Source of the DNA: Helochares maculicollis
Lineage: Eukaryota; Arthropoda; Insecta; Coleoptera; Hydrophilidae
NCBI GenBank assembly: GCA_033557835.1
Contig: JAWQRO010000281.1
Location: 1-44,707 of the forward strand
DNA length: 44,707 bases
Reading direction: 5' to 3'
Part shown: one piece after another, positions 33,830 through 44,707 of the stretch
Layout: each line of letters begins with the position of its first letter
Position numbering within the stretch: the stretch's first letter is position 1
Made by a program: the position numbers and the translations under genes
The notes under the pieces: generated by a model
Told to the model about the DNA's origin: nothing
Seen by the model: only the letters and a program-made list of their open reading frames with translations
Database searches by the model: none

Positions 33830-33965
33830 AGGTAGAAATAAAAGAGGAGCTGCATTATGATAGAGAGAACTACCAATGCAACAGGAAGAACTTTGACTGA
33901 AGTAAAACAAGCAGCACAAAACAAGAAAGAATGGGGTAAATTAATTTTGCAAGGAAATATTATGT
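33830..33965 (+). mobile_element. C-terminal scrap of a non-LTR retrotransposon
   Basis: A short plus-strand frame reads TGRTLTEVKQAAQNKKEWGK, close to the TGxTWxEVKxxAxDRxxWK ending found in many non-LTR reverse transcriptase ORFs. A degenerate basic stretch precedes it at 33830-33870. It is probably a dead 3' fragment; identification is by motif resemblance only. Confidence 0.4.
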
Positions 33966-33989
33966 AACTTATATGTGAAATTGAAGTTA

Positions 33990-36140
33990 GCCTTTACACT
34001 ATATTTTAGCTAATTATTAACAGCAAAAAAAATCATGTAAATTCTAAAATTCACATATACTGAGAAGCGAGGAATAGTTAGTTATGTATAGAATTTTCAA
34101 GCAAATTTAATCAATTTTTTTATAAAACGAAAAATAGAAAGTTCAATCGGTTATAATTAAATAAATTTGCACATAGCTCTTTCTCCTAATAAAAAACGAA
34201 AGTAGTTTTTTTGAGTGGACCTAAAATTATGCGGTTGGGAGTGTGAGCATTTATCTCTATAGTGCTAATAACAGGTTAGCTTTTTGTTTTGAATGTTAAC
34301 TAATGATAAGTAAGTAATTTAGGATTGATCAGAAAGCGTCCATCTCGGAGGCAATCACTCATCAATTCAAAAGCTACAATTAAAGAAGTGTCTTTAAAAT
34401 ACCTGCTTGATGGTAAGAGACAGAGAGCCCCATCATTTCCACCAGCACTTTTTACCTGCGTAATTATTGTTGTTATTAAGACATTTCATTTCCTTAGCGT
34501 GTAGGTATGGAGCAAAACTAAAATTTAAATTCTTATGTTTCTTAACCAATCATTAATTCATTAGCATAATATAGTTTTGTAGTAATCTTACTTGAATATT
34601 AGTTCTGAATTCGCATGTACAACACGTTGATTAAGTGAAATTGATTCGGTAAAGAATTTATATTGAGTACTAAGAATTTATATTAAGTATTATACAACTG
34701 CTTGCACTTGCAATTTATGAAGGCGTTTGCGCCTAAAGGCATTTTAATGTGAATTTAATTTAATATTAATAAAGTTATAGAGGTGTGTAGCGTATCCCGC
34801 AGTTAAAGTAATGTAACTTGGCTACTGTCCAGATAACCGACAATTTACAAGCTGCTATCACCATCGCAATGATTATAATGGGAGCTGGAAGTTATCGCAA
34901 CCTGCCCCGATTTTTCTAGCACCTTATCTTAATGAGAAAGAGGTTGATATAAAACTAAAAGTTTCATCATAAAAAATTGTTGAATAAAATGTGTCCGTTA
35001 GCGCTCACAGTAGAAGTACTAAGCATGTGGTTCAAAGAACTTTTGTCTGCGCAATTTTTCTAACGACATATCGTCTACAGATGTTTCGCAATTAAATACG
35101 ACCCTAATCGTCGCGGGAGATTTGGTATGAAACGATTTTCTGCGTAAAAATAGTTCATTCAATATTTAAGACCACCTGCATTTACTATGTATTCCTATCA
35201 TACGATACGCTCAGCTCCATGTTTATTAACAAATAAGTTCTAAGTCCACAAGTGGTAAAGTTTTCAAACACATTTTTCTGTAGAATCACTCATAAAAATT
35301 ATCAGCACGATTCCCTCTGATAACCAGCAATTTATGCTCGACTCCAAACAAACTTTTATCACTTTTCCAAATATCCGCTTCCTCAGAACCACAAGGCCTC
35401 CTGTTACCGCTAAGTTTCTCATTATTATTAAGTAATATAGTGCATAAACAACACAACAAATACCTAATTAATCTCATTATTAAATAATGCAAATTTTTTT
35501 ATTGAATACCCATGCAGCAGATAAAACTTTTTCAATACTCTTTACCAGCAATTAAGCAAAGCTTAATGAAGCACAGCTCTCTTTAGTACCTTCGTAAGCA
35601 TTGTGAGCTTCCTTTTCCTTACGCTACATAAAAATCATAAAATCTTCACACATTAAAAAAGAGATTTTATTTCTTTCACACAACCAACTCGACGGCACAA
35701 TTGCAAATTTACATGAGCACTCCGATTATAAAATGATGCAGTTTCACGATCTAAATAGCTTCCTACTCCAAGAAGCTACATAATTTCCTACAAAACTCCA
35801 TTGTCTTTATAAATATATACACTTATCTTTTTCAAATTAAAAATAAAGGAGATCATGCAATTAAAGAAAGTACTCTACTCTCGTTTCGGATGTACGCAAA
35901 TAATTACCCACGAGGAAAAGTTTTATTTTGGAAACTGGGTTACCATACCGAAATTTAATATACATCATTGCTTTTTGTTGTAAAACAATATGGTACCCAA
36001 ATTGCTGTAATTAAATTTTAAGGTTATGGGAGCCTAATTTTCATTCAAAATAATACCATAAACTGTTTTCCGCCGGTCGGCTGCTTCTAGCACATTTTTG
36101 TGCGCTAATTAGAAAAATCAATCAGATTACCTTGCTAAAG
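33990..36140. other. AT-rich stretch without a supported gene
   Basis: A minus-strand frame ending at 35286 and its plus-strand opposite are both open over about 130 bp, so neither is favoured. Nothing else was recognised. Confidence 0.4.
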
Positions 36141-36149
36141 TCCGGACAA

Positions 36150-36455
36150 GGCCATAGTGAAGCTGTTGAGGTGCATTATAAAACGCAGGAAGCAGGAAAC
36201 GCGCTTATATTCATTCGTTCGATGATACGGCTTATGGATTTTTATTTATTTTTGTAAATACATACGTAAATATGGACGGTTATATACGTATGTAGAGGAC
36301 ATCATCGGGTCGACCCACATGGTGAACACGTTTTTGAGCTGGTGCGGAATATCACTATACGATTTCCTGCGCTTTGTGTCTGCTGGCCATAGGAAATGGG
36401 GAGGGACAAAATTGCGGCCCACTAATTTGTTTAAAATAACATTAGGCACCTAAAT
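36150..36455. other. GC-richer island with open frames on both strands
   Basis: On the minus strand, after an acceptor-like ATACATTTAG near 36450, a frame with VPPHFLWPADTKRRKSYSDI stays open past a donor-like TAC-GTATAT near 36288. On the plus strand, ATG 36319 gives a 44-codon frame to TAA 36451-36453. A further minus-strand donor-like AAGG-TAATC is near 36133. It could be an exon, a non-coding RNA or old transposon sequence. No family was recognised. Confidence 0.22.
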
Positions 36456-36459
36456 GTAT

Positions 36460-38170
36460 ATACCTAGAACAATATATGTATTTCATAATTGGTTGCTACG
36501 GAATTTTCGCTAACTTTCAAGTTCATCACATCTTCCTGCATGTAATTCCATGGACAGCTCCGTGGATTTCTTAAGGTCCAGCATTCTAATCACACTCTGC
36601 GATTCTAATTATGTAGAAGTAAGATTTGTGGGAACAACTGACTCATTTTGGCGATAAAACTACAATAGGCATTGCAAAGTGCTTAAAATAATTGAAATTG
36701 AATTATTGAGTCATGTTCGCAGGTTTCATTGAATTTCCTGTGTGAGATGGCGCATGAAACAAAGTTCTGTTATACATTCACAAGTAATTATTAGCAAAAA
36801 TTTTATAAACTGTGGGTTTACAGAAGTGTAATTAAATATAAGTTGGCGATTTCCTGGAGTCCACGATCAATAAATTATGTATTAAATCAAGCGACGCTGT
36901 GATGAGATTAACCGGTTCACAAGAAGAAGTGCATACGCATACCTAATTTTTTTGCACTCTTGAAAACTTTTGCCTTCCTCAACAGTTTTACAGCTACCTA
37001 CCTGTAATTATTGAAGAGTATGATTAAAGTGTCGTCATTAATATTAACATTTTTTTTGCTGTTGAGAACCTAATTAAAACGCAAAATAATCATTATTAAC
37101 AACGTTAATTTCACACGTTGTAAAATTTGATTTACAATTTATGAGTAAGTGACTAAAATATTTCTCATTTATATTGGTTTGATGCTGATAAATTTGTTTT
37201 ATTATCACTATGTACGGATTTTCTCATTAGTCTTTAGCAGGCAGGCAGTAATTATAAACAAAATAAGTCTCTAGTTATTTCAGAACTAACTTGTGTTACG
37301 TAAAATTTATTTATAATATAATTGGGTTTCGAGATTTTTCCTGATATAAACAGTGGTGTTGTGAATTGGCGATACTGTAGTCGTTCAAATATTGCTTAAT
37401 TTCTACAAGGGAAGTAGCAAAGAATTGTCGTGGAATGAATAGCATTAGAGACCTAATTAAATTACTGAATGACTATTGTAATTACATTTGACAATTATAA
37501 TTCGCGGGGCAAATATTTTATCGATATCGACCGTGAATAATGTTTATAAAAGGCTCATCGAGTAAGAATCTGATGTTGAATTTATTTTCAAATAATCGAT
37601 AAATTTCCTTTAGTCACTAACGATAGCATCAACTAATTATAAGATGGGGTTGAAAGCTACATTTAATTATCTTTTGTTTTATTAAAAGCCTCTCATCAAA
37701 TAATTTTGAATGGTTTAATTAATGACCCATAGTATTTATTATAAGTTTCCACGGCGCATTTGGAAAAGTGTTTATTAAAAATCAAACATTATTGTAGTAT
37801 TTGGTAGTTTTAATATCTAGAATTGTATTTAATACTCTCAGTTTCAATTTAATCGTCAAATTGATTGTGTGTAAAGAAAAAATATACTGCAATTTATTTT
37901 TGGGCATATGTGCATACATATAAAGTTATTAAAAGTCTTTATTTGGATTATTTATTTATTTGTGTAAAAAACTAACTGATTTAGGGACTCATCAACTCCT
38001 AGCTCAAACCTCTAGACCAAATAAATTAATATTTTGAAATTTCTCTTTAAACCGATTTAAATATAAAAACAAAGAAAAAGTGCGGGATATTACTGGGAAT
38101 TATTATTTGCTGCTGCGCGTATTCTCTAGACTCGTGATTTAGATGGACAGTGTCAAAGATTGTGTAACAG
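36460..38170. other. AT-rich stretch without a supported gene
   Basis: No motif, RNA gene or repeat could be supported. Confidence 0.4.
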
Positions 38171-38459
38171 CTTTGACCATTTAAAAATACCAAGCAGAGA
38201 TTTCCTCAAGCTGCAAAAAACATAATTTTATTCGAGGGAGTCGACTTATATGGCTCTAGAATACATGGTATTGACTTTGCTATTGCTATAATCAAATTGT
38301 TGGGCCAGATTGATAAAGGAGGTTCGGTTTTAGGGAATGGCTGGTGAGAATTTGAGATTAGAACGTTCATTATAATATTGAGAAAAATATTTTTAGGGTT
38401 AACATTTACCTCTCTACTTCTACATTTCACGTAAGCAAGCTGAAGGCAATTGTTAATCG

Positions 38460-39770
38460 CTTATATGACATTTAGTAAATAGGCTAAATGTATAATATTT
38501 TGAAATGCGAAATCAATATTTTCCTGTATCTGTATTTAAAGAGCATAGTTTAAATTTACAAACTCGTATCAATTGTTTTGCGGAAATATAAGTAGATTAT
38601 TTTAGACCAACTCTGAAACGATAAGATTAACCATTTGCCTAGAAAGTAATACTTTGTCCCGTTGCACATCAAGAACCCCTTTAATTTTCAGAAATAGAGA
38701 GATATCCCTGCTATCGGTATTTCAATATACATAAGTTTTGCAGTCACAAATATGTGATTTTATAATTGACAACGAATATGTCTTTAATATTATATGTGAA
38801 ATATTGCTCAATGAGCTTATCGCTTGATACATTAATATTTATGGACCCATGTAGCAATATTTTGTGTATTTATAGAATGCATTTGTTTGCCAAAGAAACA
38901 AACTTCAAGTATGCACACTCCTACCTGTATCAAATATTAGTTTTCCGTGTACTAATCCAAACTTTGATTAAACCCAGACTTCCTTTACTCTATTGGGAAT
39001 AGACGAATAAATATGCTTTTTTAAATAATGAAATAATCTGTGCTCATTAGACTATTATTACTTATCTTATTATAACCGACACAGTTTTCTAAATTTATTC
39101 TTGTTATTTCGATAGCGTTTAATTTAGGAGAGCCTATAAAGGTAATACTTAAAAGGTTACATATCCACTAAATAATTAAAACTTTACATTTTAATACTGT
39201 TCAACAGTGCTTCGTTTACTTTAGGTATCATTGATTTAAGGTATTCAAATAACAGTTTAATTACCTTGTTTACAGAAATGTATACTCGGTTATATTTACT
39301 TTAAAAAAGTCTTGGGGTTAGGCAAAATTGCTTGAATACGAAAATTACTATCTTGTATAAACGCTCTAAGTAAATATTATATTATCGATATTTATATATT
39401 AAGATAATTTACAAATATAAGTAGAAAAAGTCAAACTAAATTTCGTTTTCATAATTTCATTTTGTTATTTTGGAATAAAGGTAGCACAATTGGTCAATTT
39501 TTAAAAACTTAGGGGCATGACAACATCCAAAGGGAGAAATGATATATCTTATCGCTTTATTTTGATTACAACAATCTAGTTATGTTTCCGCAAAACTGGA
39601 AGTTGATATGACTTTAAAAATAGATGCAAACCTTGATTTTGCATTTCTAGGCATAATTATTTATTATACTTATTATGTTTCCTATTACTGTCTCTAAATC
39701 GGCGAGCAAAGTGTAGATAAAAATGTGAGCAGCCGTTCGTAATTAACATGTGAATAATCATTCATAATTA
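38460..39770. other. AT-rich stretch without a supported gene
   Basis: A 78-codon plus-strand frame at 38766-39002 shows no motif and ordinary AT-driven composition. I see no repeat or RNA gene. Confidence 0.4.
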
Positions 39771-40264
39771 AAGTGTGAATATTTGTTTACAATTAATTAA
39801 TTTATTAATTTTTATAAGTTTTTCATGGCGAAACAATATTACAGTATTTGAGAAATTGCAAAATATATGGAAGCACTTTGATTTAATAATAGAAAAGTGC
39901 GCATTGTCGATTGACATTGAGCAGATATCGAAGGATGCAACAAAAGCCGGGAATAGCTATCTCCGTTTATTTTGCGATATTCTTTCGAAAACATAATCAA
40001 CAGATTCTATAAACGGACATTGTACAAATATTTTGATTTTTCTTAGCTACTTTTTAGATAAATGTTTCGTAAATATTGTGAAAGAGGAAGACCATTTAAT
40101 TTAGGATTCGTTTTAAATTATTTGAAGTTCCATTATCAATATTAAATAAAAAATAATCATTTGTAGGTATTATGTAGGGTTGATTTTATAGTCAAGAAAT
40201 TATTTAATGCGGATTTTAAAAGAAAAACACATTTAATTCTGCAGAATGACAAAAAGTGTTTTCT

Positions 40265-40480
40265 TCAAAGTATGTTCCATTGCTTTTTATTCATTTTCGG
40301 ACAATTCGTGATTACTTCGCCGGTTGAAATCTTCCCCTTTTGCCGCGAGCGATCACCGGGCAATTTTTTTCACCTTTTTATATGAACCAAAGTACAGTTC
40401 AGCAAGTCCTTGGTCCACCGATGCAAGGAACTGGTAATAGAAAGGAGCCAAGTCTGGCGAGCAAGTTGCATGAGGATTGA
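40265..40480 (-). mobile_element. Mariner-family transposase fragment
   Basis: The minus strand reads NPHATCSPDLAPFYYQFLAS followed by VDQGLAELYFGSYKKVKK, the C-terminal block of mariner transposases, where SPDLAPSDYHLF is normal. The third catalytic Asp is missing (FYY). Continuation to about 40265 is frame-shifted. Only this C-terminal piece remains. Confidence 0.7.
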
Positions 40481-40689
40481 ATTTTCCAGTTGTCTCGCGA
40501 ACCGCTGCAATCCAAAATATTTCGTTAGTATTTCGAGAAAAACAAATCCGACTGTTTAATAGAGCCTTGAGACCTGAAGTTGTTGATTTTAAAACTCTCG
40601 ATATCGCTAATTTGTTTTCATATCTAATATTTTTACTTGAAATTGCTTCCTTTGTGTTCATTAATGTAAAGTAAATCAGTAATGACACC

Positions 40690-43600
40690 GGTATAAATTT
40701 TTAAGGAGGGCGATTCCACATAAATCGTCAATATTTTCTGTCATAATGCGCAAGACTTAATTAGCAGTTCTCATTTAGACACTGAAAGATTCCAGAATGG
40801 CCAGATGAGCATTCATAAATTAGGTGGTGAAGTATGGATGTTGTTACTTTTTTACAACCAGGCATTTTCCGAATGCCTCTTTCGTCGAGACGAATTAGCA
40901 CAATGTTTTTTGCTTCTGAAATTTGGTAATTCTAAATTTAGCCCAATATGCAAGCGGCTGGTCCCTCATCAAATGCTGCACGAGCCAAACGCAACAGAAA
41001 AATAAATGCAACACTGCCTTATAAAGAGTGAAATTTGTGTCTGCATTCCCAACAAGCAACACGCGTAAACTGCGTTATCTCGTCGGTAGCCGACCTTTCC
41101 AGTATTTACTACAGACAATCTCTGTAGTAATACAGTTTCCAAGATTAATTATGATTAAATGTTGGCGAACAGTGCCCAACTGTGTTCAAAACGCCGATGG
41201 TACCGCCCTTCCACTCTTTAGAACTGGTCTGCTGAGCTGAGCCGAGTACTGAAAGCTCCAGGATCCAGCAGTCGCGCAACGCAAGTCGTAGTGGGCACCG
41301 TTGACGTCCGCAACCTTCTTGATCACACCGCGTGTGAATGTTTATTTACGTACTGTTTAAACTTGGATTTATTAATTAGGTGATTTTCGTGCTCTAAACG
41401 GATTAAGTAACCAAACTCCGGCAAAGGTTTGTATGCATTTTACATCCGACTATAAAAATATTTATGACTTTTTATTATAGTTGTCATTTATTTATTGGTT
41501 TTTAAAGTCTGAAGTAGTTATCTAAATGGTTTTCGTTTTAATTACTTGTTTTAGCTGCGTTAACTGCTGTAGTTTCCAATAAATAAAAAATAATAAAAAG
41601 TCAAATATTATGCAGGACTACGTAATAACCGCGAATGTAATGAATATCTTTAAATAATGACATCAACAAATGAATCATCTCATTAGCGCCGCCACGGAAT
41701 TTTTATATATTTATGCATTTTTTGCATATATATTAACGTATTTTTGTTGGTGGTGTTATCACTGGCCACAGATGTTTGGAAATTTGTCGCAATGTAGAAA
41801 TTGGAACGCTATGGGCACATTTCCTCTGTAATGATTGAAGTTTTGCACAACCATCTTAGCATAATTGACAGATATTAATTGGTTGTTTTTGTTAAATATT
41901 ATAATCGTATGTATATTTATTACATATTTATACAGGGTGAGTGGGGCTGAGAACGAATAATTAAAATTCCGCTTGCATTTCAAAGCGATAAATATTCCTT
42001 AGATGTACGTGTATGTGCAGGGAGATCCGGTAAAGAGGTGGATGACATGTGTACTTGACAAACACGATTAGTTATTGACAATTTTGTAAATAATTTCCAA
42101 GTCCTAATTGTCAGAGATGCTTTAGGTGCAATTATGCAAAATCTTCTCGAGAACAGAAGTGTTTCGTAATGCAAATATTGAATGCTAATTGAATTTCTTG
42201 GAGCAACACTACCAGCGGTTGCTACTTCAAGGAAAATCCTGATTCATGTTAGAATTCCCACCCGCTGAATGGAGTAGCTCTGTGGTTATTGAATTATAAT
42301 AGGTGAAAGCGTAAAGTCCACGTGGGCTTTGATCTATAAAATTTTGTGATTGATTTTCCGGATGGTGAAGAATGGGAGATGTGGAAGAGACATGGGAGCA
42401 AGCACCTTCCGTTTAAAGGCGCATTCTTCTTAAACCGCAAGATTGGGTTTCACACAGTATCACTGACTGTGTAGTTTTTGTTCACACGAATATATGAGTT
42501 AAAAGGACAGACGAGAGTTACCTTGCAAGGTGAATTTTTTTAATGCGGGAGAACGAATTTTGACATTTTATCCACACAATTTCATATTAAATCTATTTTT
42601 TATATAACACTTCTCAATCATATTTTTTACACATTTTGACATTTAATGGTATTGTATTTGCTGCCTGATATTCAATATAATAGTAAAATATCGATTTTAT
42701 CGTATTGGTACCATATCAGTTTTCAGATTAACAATTTTCCCATAATTAATCAAAAATAAGCATTACGTTGTTTCCTTGAGAAAGGAAAACGGTTTACCTA
42801 CTGCAACATATTTAGATACTTATTATGTAAAAGTGAATTAGCTCCACCTGCTTAATATTTAAAATAACACGTATGAAATGATTAGTTATGAAAACTAACT
42901 ATTGCATACCTAATTAACTTAGAGCTATATAATCGATCTTTATTTTATGGTTAAAACATTACATATAGTCATTTTAAACATACAATTAAATTATTTAAAA
43001 CAAAATCCAACCAATTTCGTAACATTTTGTTTTTGCTTGCTTGTCATGGATTCTCTCTGGGAGAGATTCTGAATAATCCGGCTTTATCTTCATCTGCAAT
43101 TGCCAAGATACTGCAATGCAGTTTATTATAAAATTTGCCATGCAATCCAAACTACTGACTAATTGAACTGACGCTCTTATTACAAGATGGTTTGTTAAAC
43201 ATGATTCATTATGGAAACCCGTTTAGATTATCAGTTTGAATCTAAATTTCATTTGTGTCTGGCTTTTTATGAACCCAAATTTAGTTGCGCGTAATGTTTA
43301 CAATTCGTCTTAACAAATTATGTGAGGTAATTTTGTAAACATGAATTTGTGTTAAAGTAGCAATTTTATTTTATGCATGCTACATATGGGAGAAATAAAT
43401 TTCAAATGTTATTACCTACTTATATAGTTTTGCAATTATTCATGAATGACTCGATGAAGGTATGCGTTCCACCTTACGATTCAATAAATATTAATTAGAT
43501 GTGTTTGAAATGCCTTTGGCATTTAACCACCAACCGCAACTGGTCTGTATGCAAACTTGTGAAAATTGTCAAATTTTTTGAGTGTCCTACAAAACTCTCT

Positions 43601-44330
43601 CATGATACATTAAGTTTTGCGACGCTGCATCCACCCATCTCTGTATAAAATCATCATCAGGGTATGCGTTATGAAAAAATTACCAAACGAAATTGGTTTT
43701 TTAGTTAGAATTGCAATATTAACACTTGATACAGGATTAAGAAATACAATACGAGGCCTATAAACCCTCATTATCTTTGAAGGGAACTTATTGAAATGCA
43801 AAACCAATTTTTTTTGAAAACGTACGAACATTAAGTTTTCTTAAGTGAGTAGGTCAAAATAGGAAAGCTAACAAGCCACCTATTCATATCCCAAATATAC
43901 ACAATCTGTGATACTAGTATACATATAATAATCTGTTTTTTCTTTCGTGAAGTTGAAAATTGGTTTTATTGTCACGAAAGCATTTTATTTCCAAAAATTA
44001 TTTGCTTAATAGGAGCATCGCAAATTTTTGGAGAGATCCTGTTTTGTAAAAAAAAACAAAATGCAAATATAGGTTCCTTCAAGATTAAGTGGTATACATA
44101 TTTTTTAAACGTGAAAGTATGTAAGCAATGTCTATTACATTAAAATTTTATCAATTAAATTTACCTGTTAGGTAGGTTCATTTGCGCTACCTATAATCAT
44201 TTTTTTGTATTAAAGAGCCAAATAAAATCGACATTTTAAATAGAGTGCTTAGTATTGGCTGATTCTAGGTAGATAAAGTCACTAACTTGGTTTTGCCTCT
44301 AATAATTTTTATTTAAATTTTGGTTGACTA
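40690..44330. other. Mostly AT-rich stretch without a supported gene
   Basis: Positions 41040-41345 are markedly GC-richer, with CG dinucleotides and a TTGACGTC CRE-like word near 41302, and may be a promoter or non-coding exon. A perfect 9-bp stem (TACTACAGA/TCTGTAGTA, loop CAATC) lies at 41107-41129. Frames at 40805-41005 and 43610-43831 show no family motif. Confidence 0.4.
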
Positions 44331-44338
44331 ATAGAGCA

Positions 44339-44608
44339 TTAGAACGTTACTGTTTGAACAACAAATAATTCAAAAATCCATTTGTGTGAAATGTAACTAA
44401 ATAAACGTCCTGTAATAAAACACCATAGAATAAACAGGATTAATTTTCCCCAGCGTATTGCTATACTAAGGGCACATTTAGTGCCTTCTGCAACTGCATA
44501 TTTCATATCCTCCGTCCTGTACATTGACACAGATTTTTTGCGCGCCTTACAATTTAAAAATAAGGTTATAACAATAACAGTACAAAATCCCAACGCTAGT
44601 ATATACAT
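44339..44608 (-). CDS. Possible small two-span membrane protein
   Basis: An intact 89-residue frame starts at ATG 44608 (A at -3) and ends at 44339. A minus-strand AATAAA follows 26 bp later at 44313-44308, a plausible complete small gene. Residues 3-19 (ILALGFCTVIVITLFLN) form a hydrophobic span, followed by a basic KARKKS. A second hydrophobic stretch lies at about 53-70 (WGKLILFILWCFITG). The topology would be a hairpin or a signal anchor plus one span. I do not recognise a family. AT-rich noise also yields hydrophobic frames, and an acceptor-like TTTTATTACAG inside it could mean that only part is exon. Confidence 0.3.
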   Translation of the reverse strand: MYILALGFCTVIVITLFLNCKARKKSVSMYRTEDMKYAVAEGTKCALSIAIRWGKLILFILWCFITGRLFSYISHKWIFELFVVQTVTF

Positions 44609-44707
44609 ATTATAGTTGTTTTAGATCCAAACACATTCAAACAGAAAATAAGCGTGGAAATATCTCATTATTGTTGTAATGTTGCATAATAATTTCACAA
44701 ATAAAAA

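Noticed and set aside
42272..42300. GTAGCTCTGTGGTTA, tRNA-like head
   Set aside because: No B box (GGTTCRANNCC) and no acceptor stem pairing downstream.
43587..43679. Short minus-strand frame with RWVDAASQNLMYHERVL before a TAG
   Set aside because: Protein-like but only 26 codons between stops, with an uncertain acceptor and no polyadenylation signal identified.
1..44707. CRISPR arrays, bacterial operons, ribosome binding sites, rRNA genes
   Set aside because: None were seen. The sequence is eukaryotic, and the repeats present are long diverged monomers or fold-backs, not short regular repeats with spacers.

Overview
The window is AT-rich nuclear DNA from an animal, most likely an insect. 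The evidence is short introns with ordinary GT-AG borders, a CSRNP/Axud1 nuclear protein, an ASMTL-type Maf protein, an F-box protein, several decayed mariner elements and a Penelope-like retroelement. Nothing suggests bacterial, plasmid or phage DNA. I cannot name the species.

Layout. Positions 1-2.9 kb hold two Penelope-like retroelement (PLE) remnants facing each other tail to tail; the second is split by an internally deleted mariner. From 2.9 to 17 kb I find no convincing protein gene. That stretch holds a dispersed repeat family, a long hairpin, a twin RFX-type X-box in a GC-richer patch, an antisense mariner remnant and a tandem array with a roughly 470-bp monomer. A GC-richer block at 17.0-18.1 kb ends in a splice-donor-like site and may be the distal promoter and first exon of the CSRNP gene. 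The presumed intron behind it carries two fold-back elements. The CSRNP coding region is one uninterrupted exon at 23.6-25.9 kb.

Further right, a three-exon Maf-like nucleotide pyrophosphatase gene (29.3-30.1 kb, +) converges on a two-exon F-box gene (31.2-30.2 kb, -). Their stop codons lie about 65 bp apart and their polyadenylation signals lie inside each other's 3' ends. A well-formed terminal exon of an unrecognised minus-strand gene sits at 33.2 kb. The last 11 kb hold a retroelement tail, a mariner fragment, a few isolated exon-like islands and, at the right edge, a possible 89-residue two-span membrane protein (-).

Functionally the recognised genes are unrelated neighbours: a stress- or signal-induced transcription factor, a nucleotide-housekeeping enzyme and a ubiquitin-ligase adaptor. 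The most interesting points are the altered SPRR motif of the Maf protein, a DSGLGS phosphodegron-like motif in CSRNP, the twin X-box, the inverted PLE pair with its nested mariner, the fold-back elements, and the tandem array in which one 22-bp block is inverted between neighbouring copies. No wholly new system is evident.
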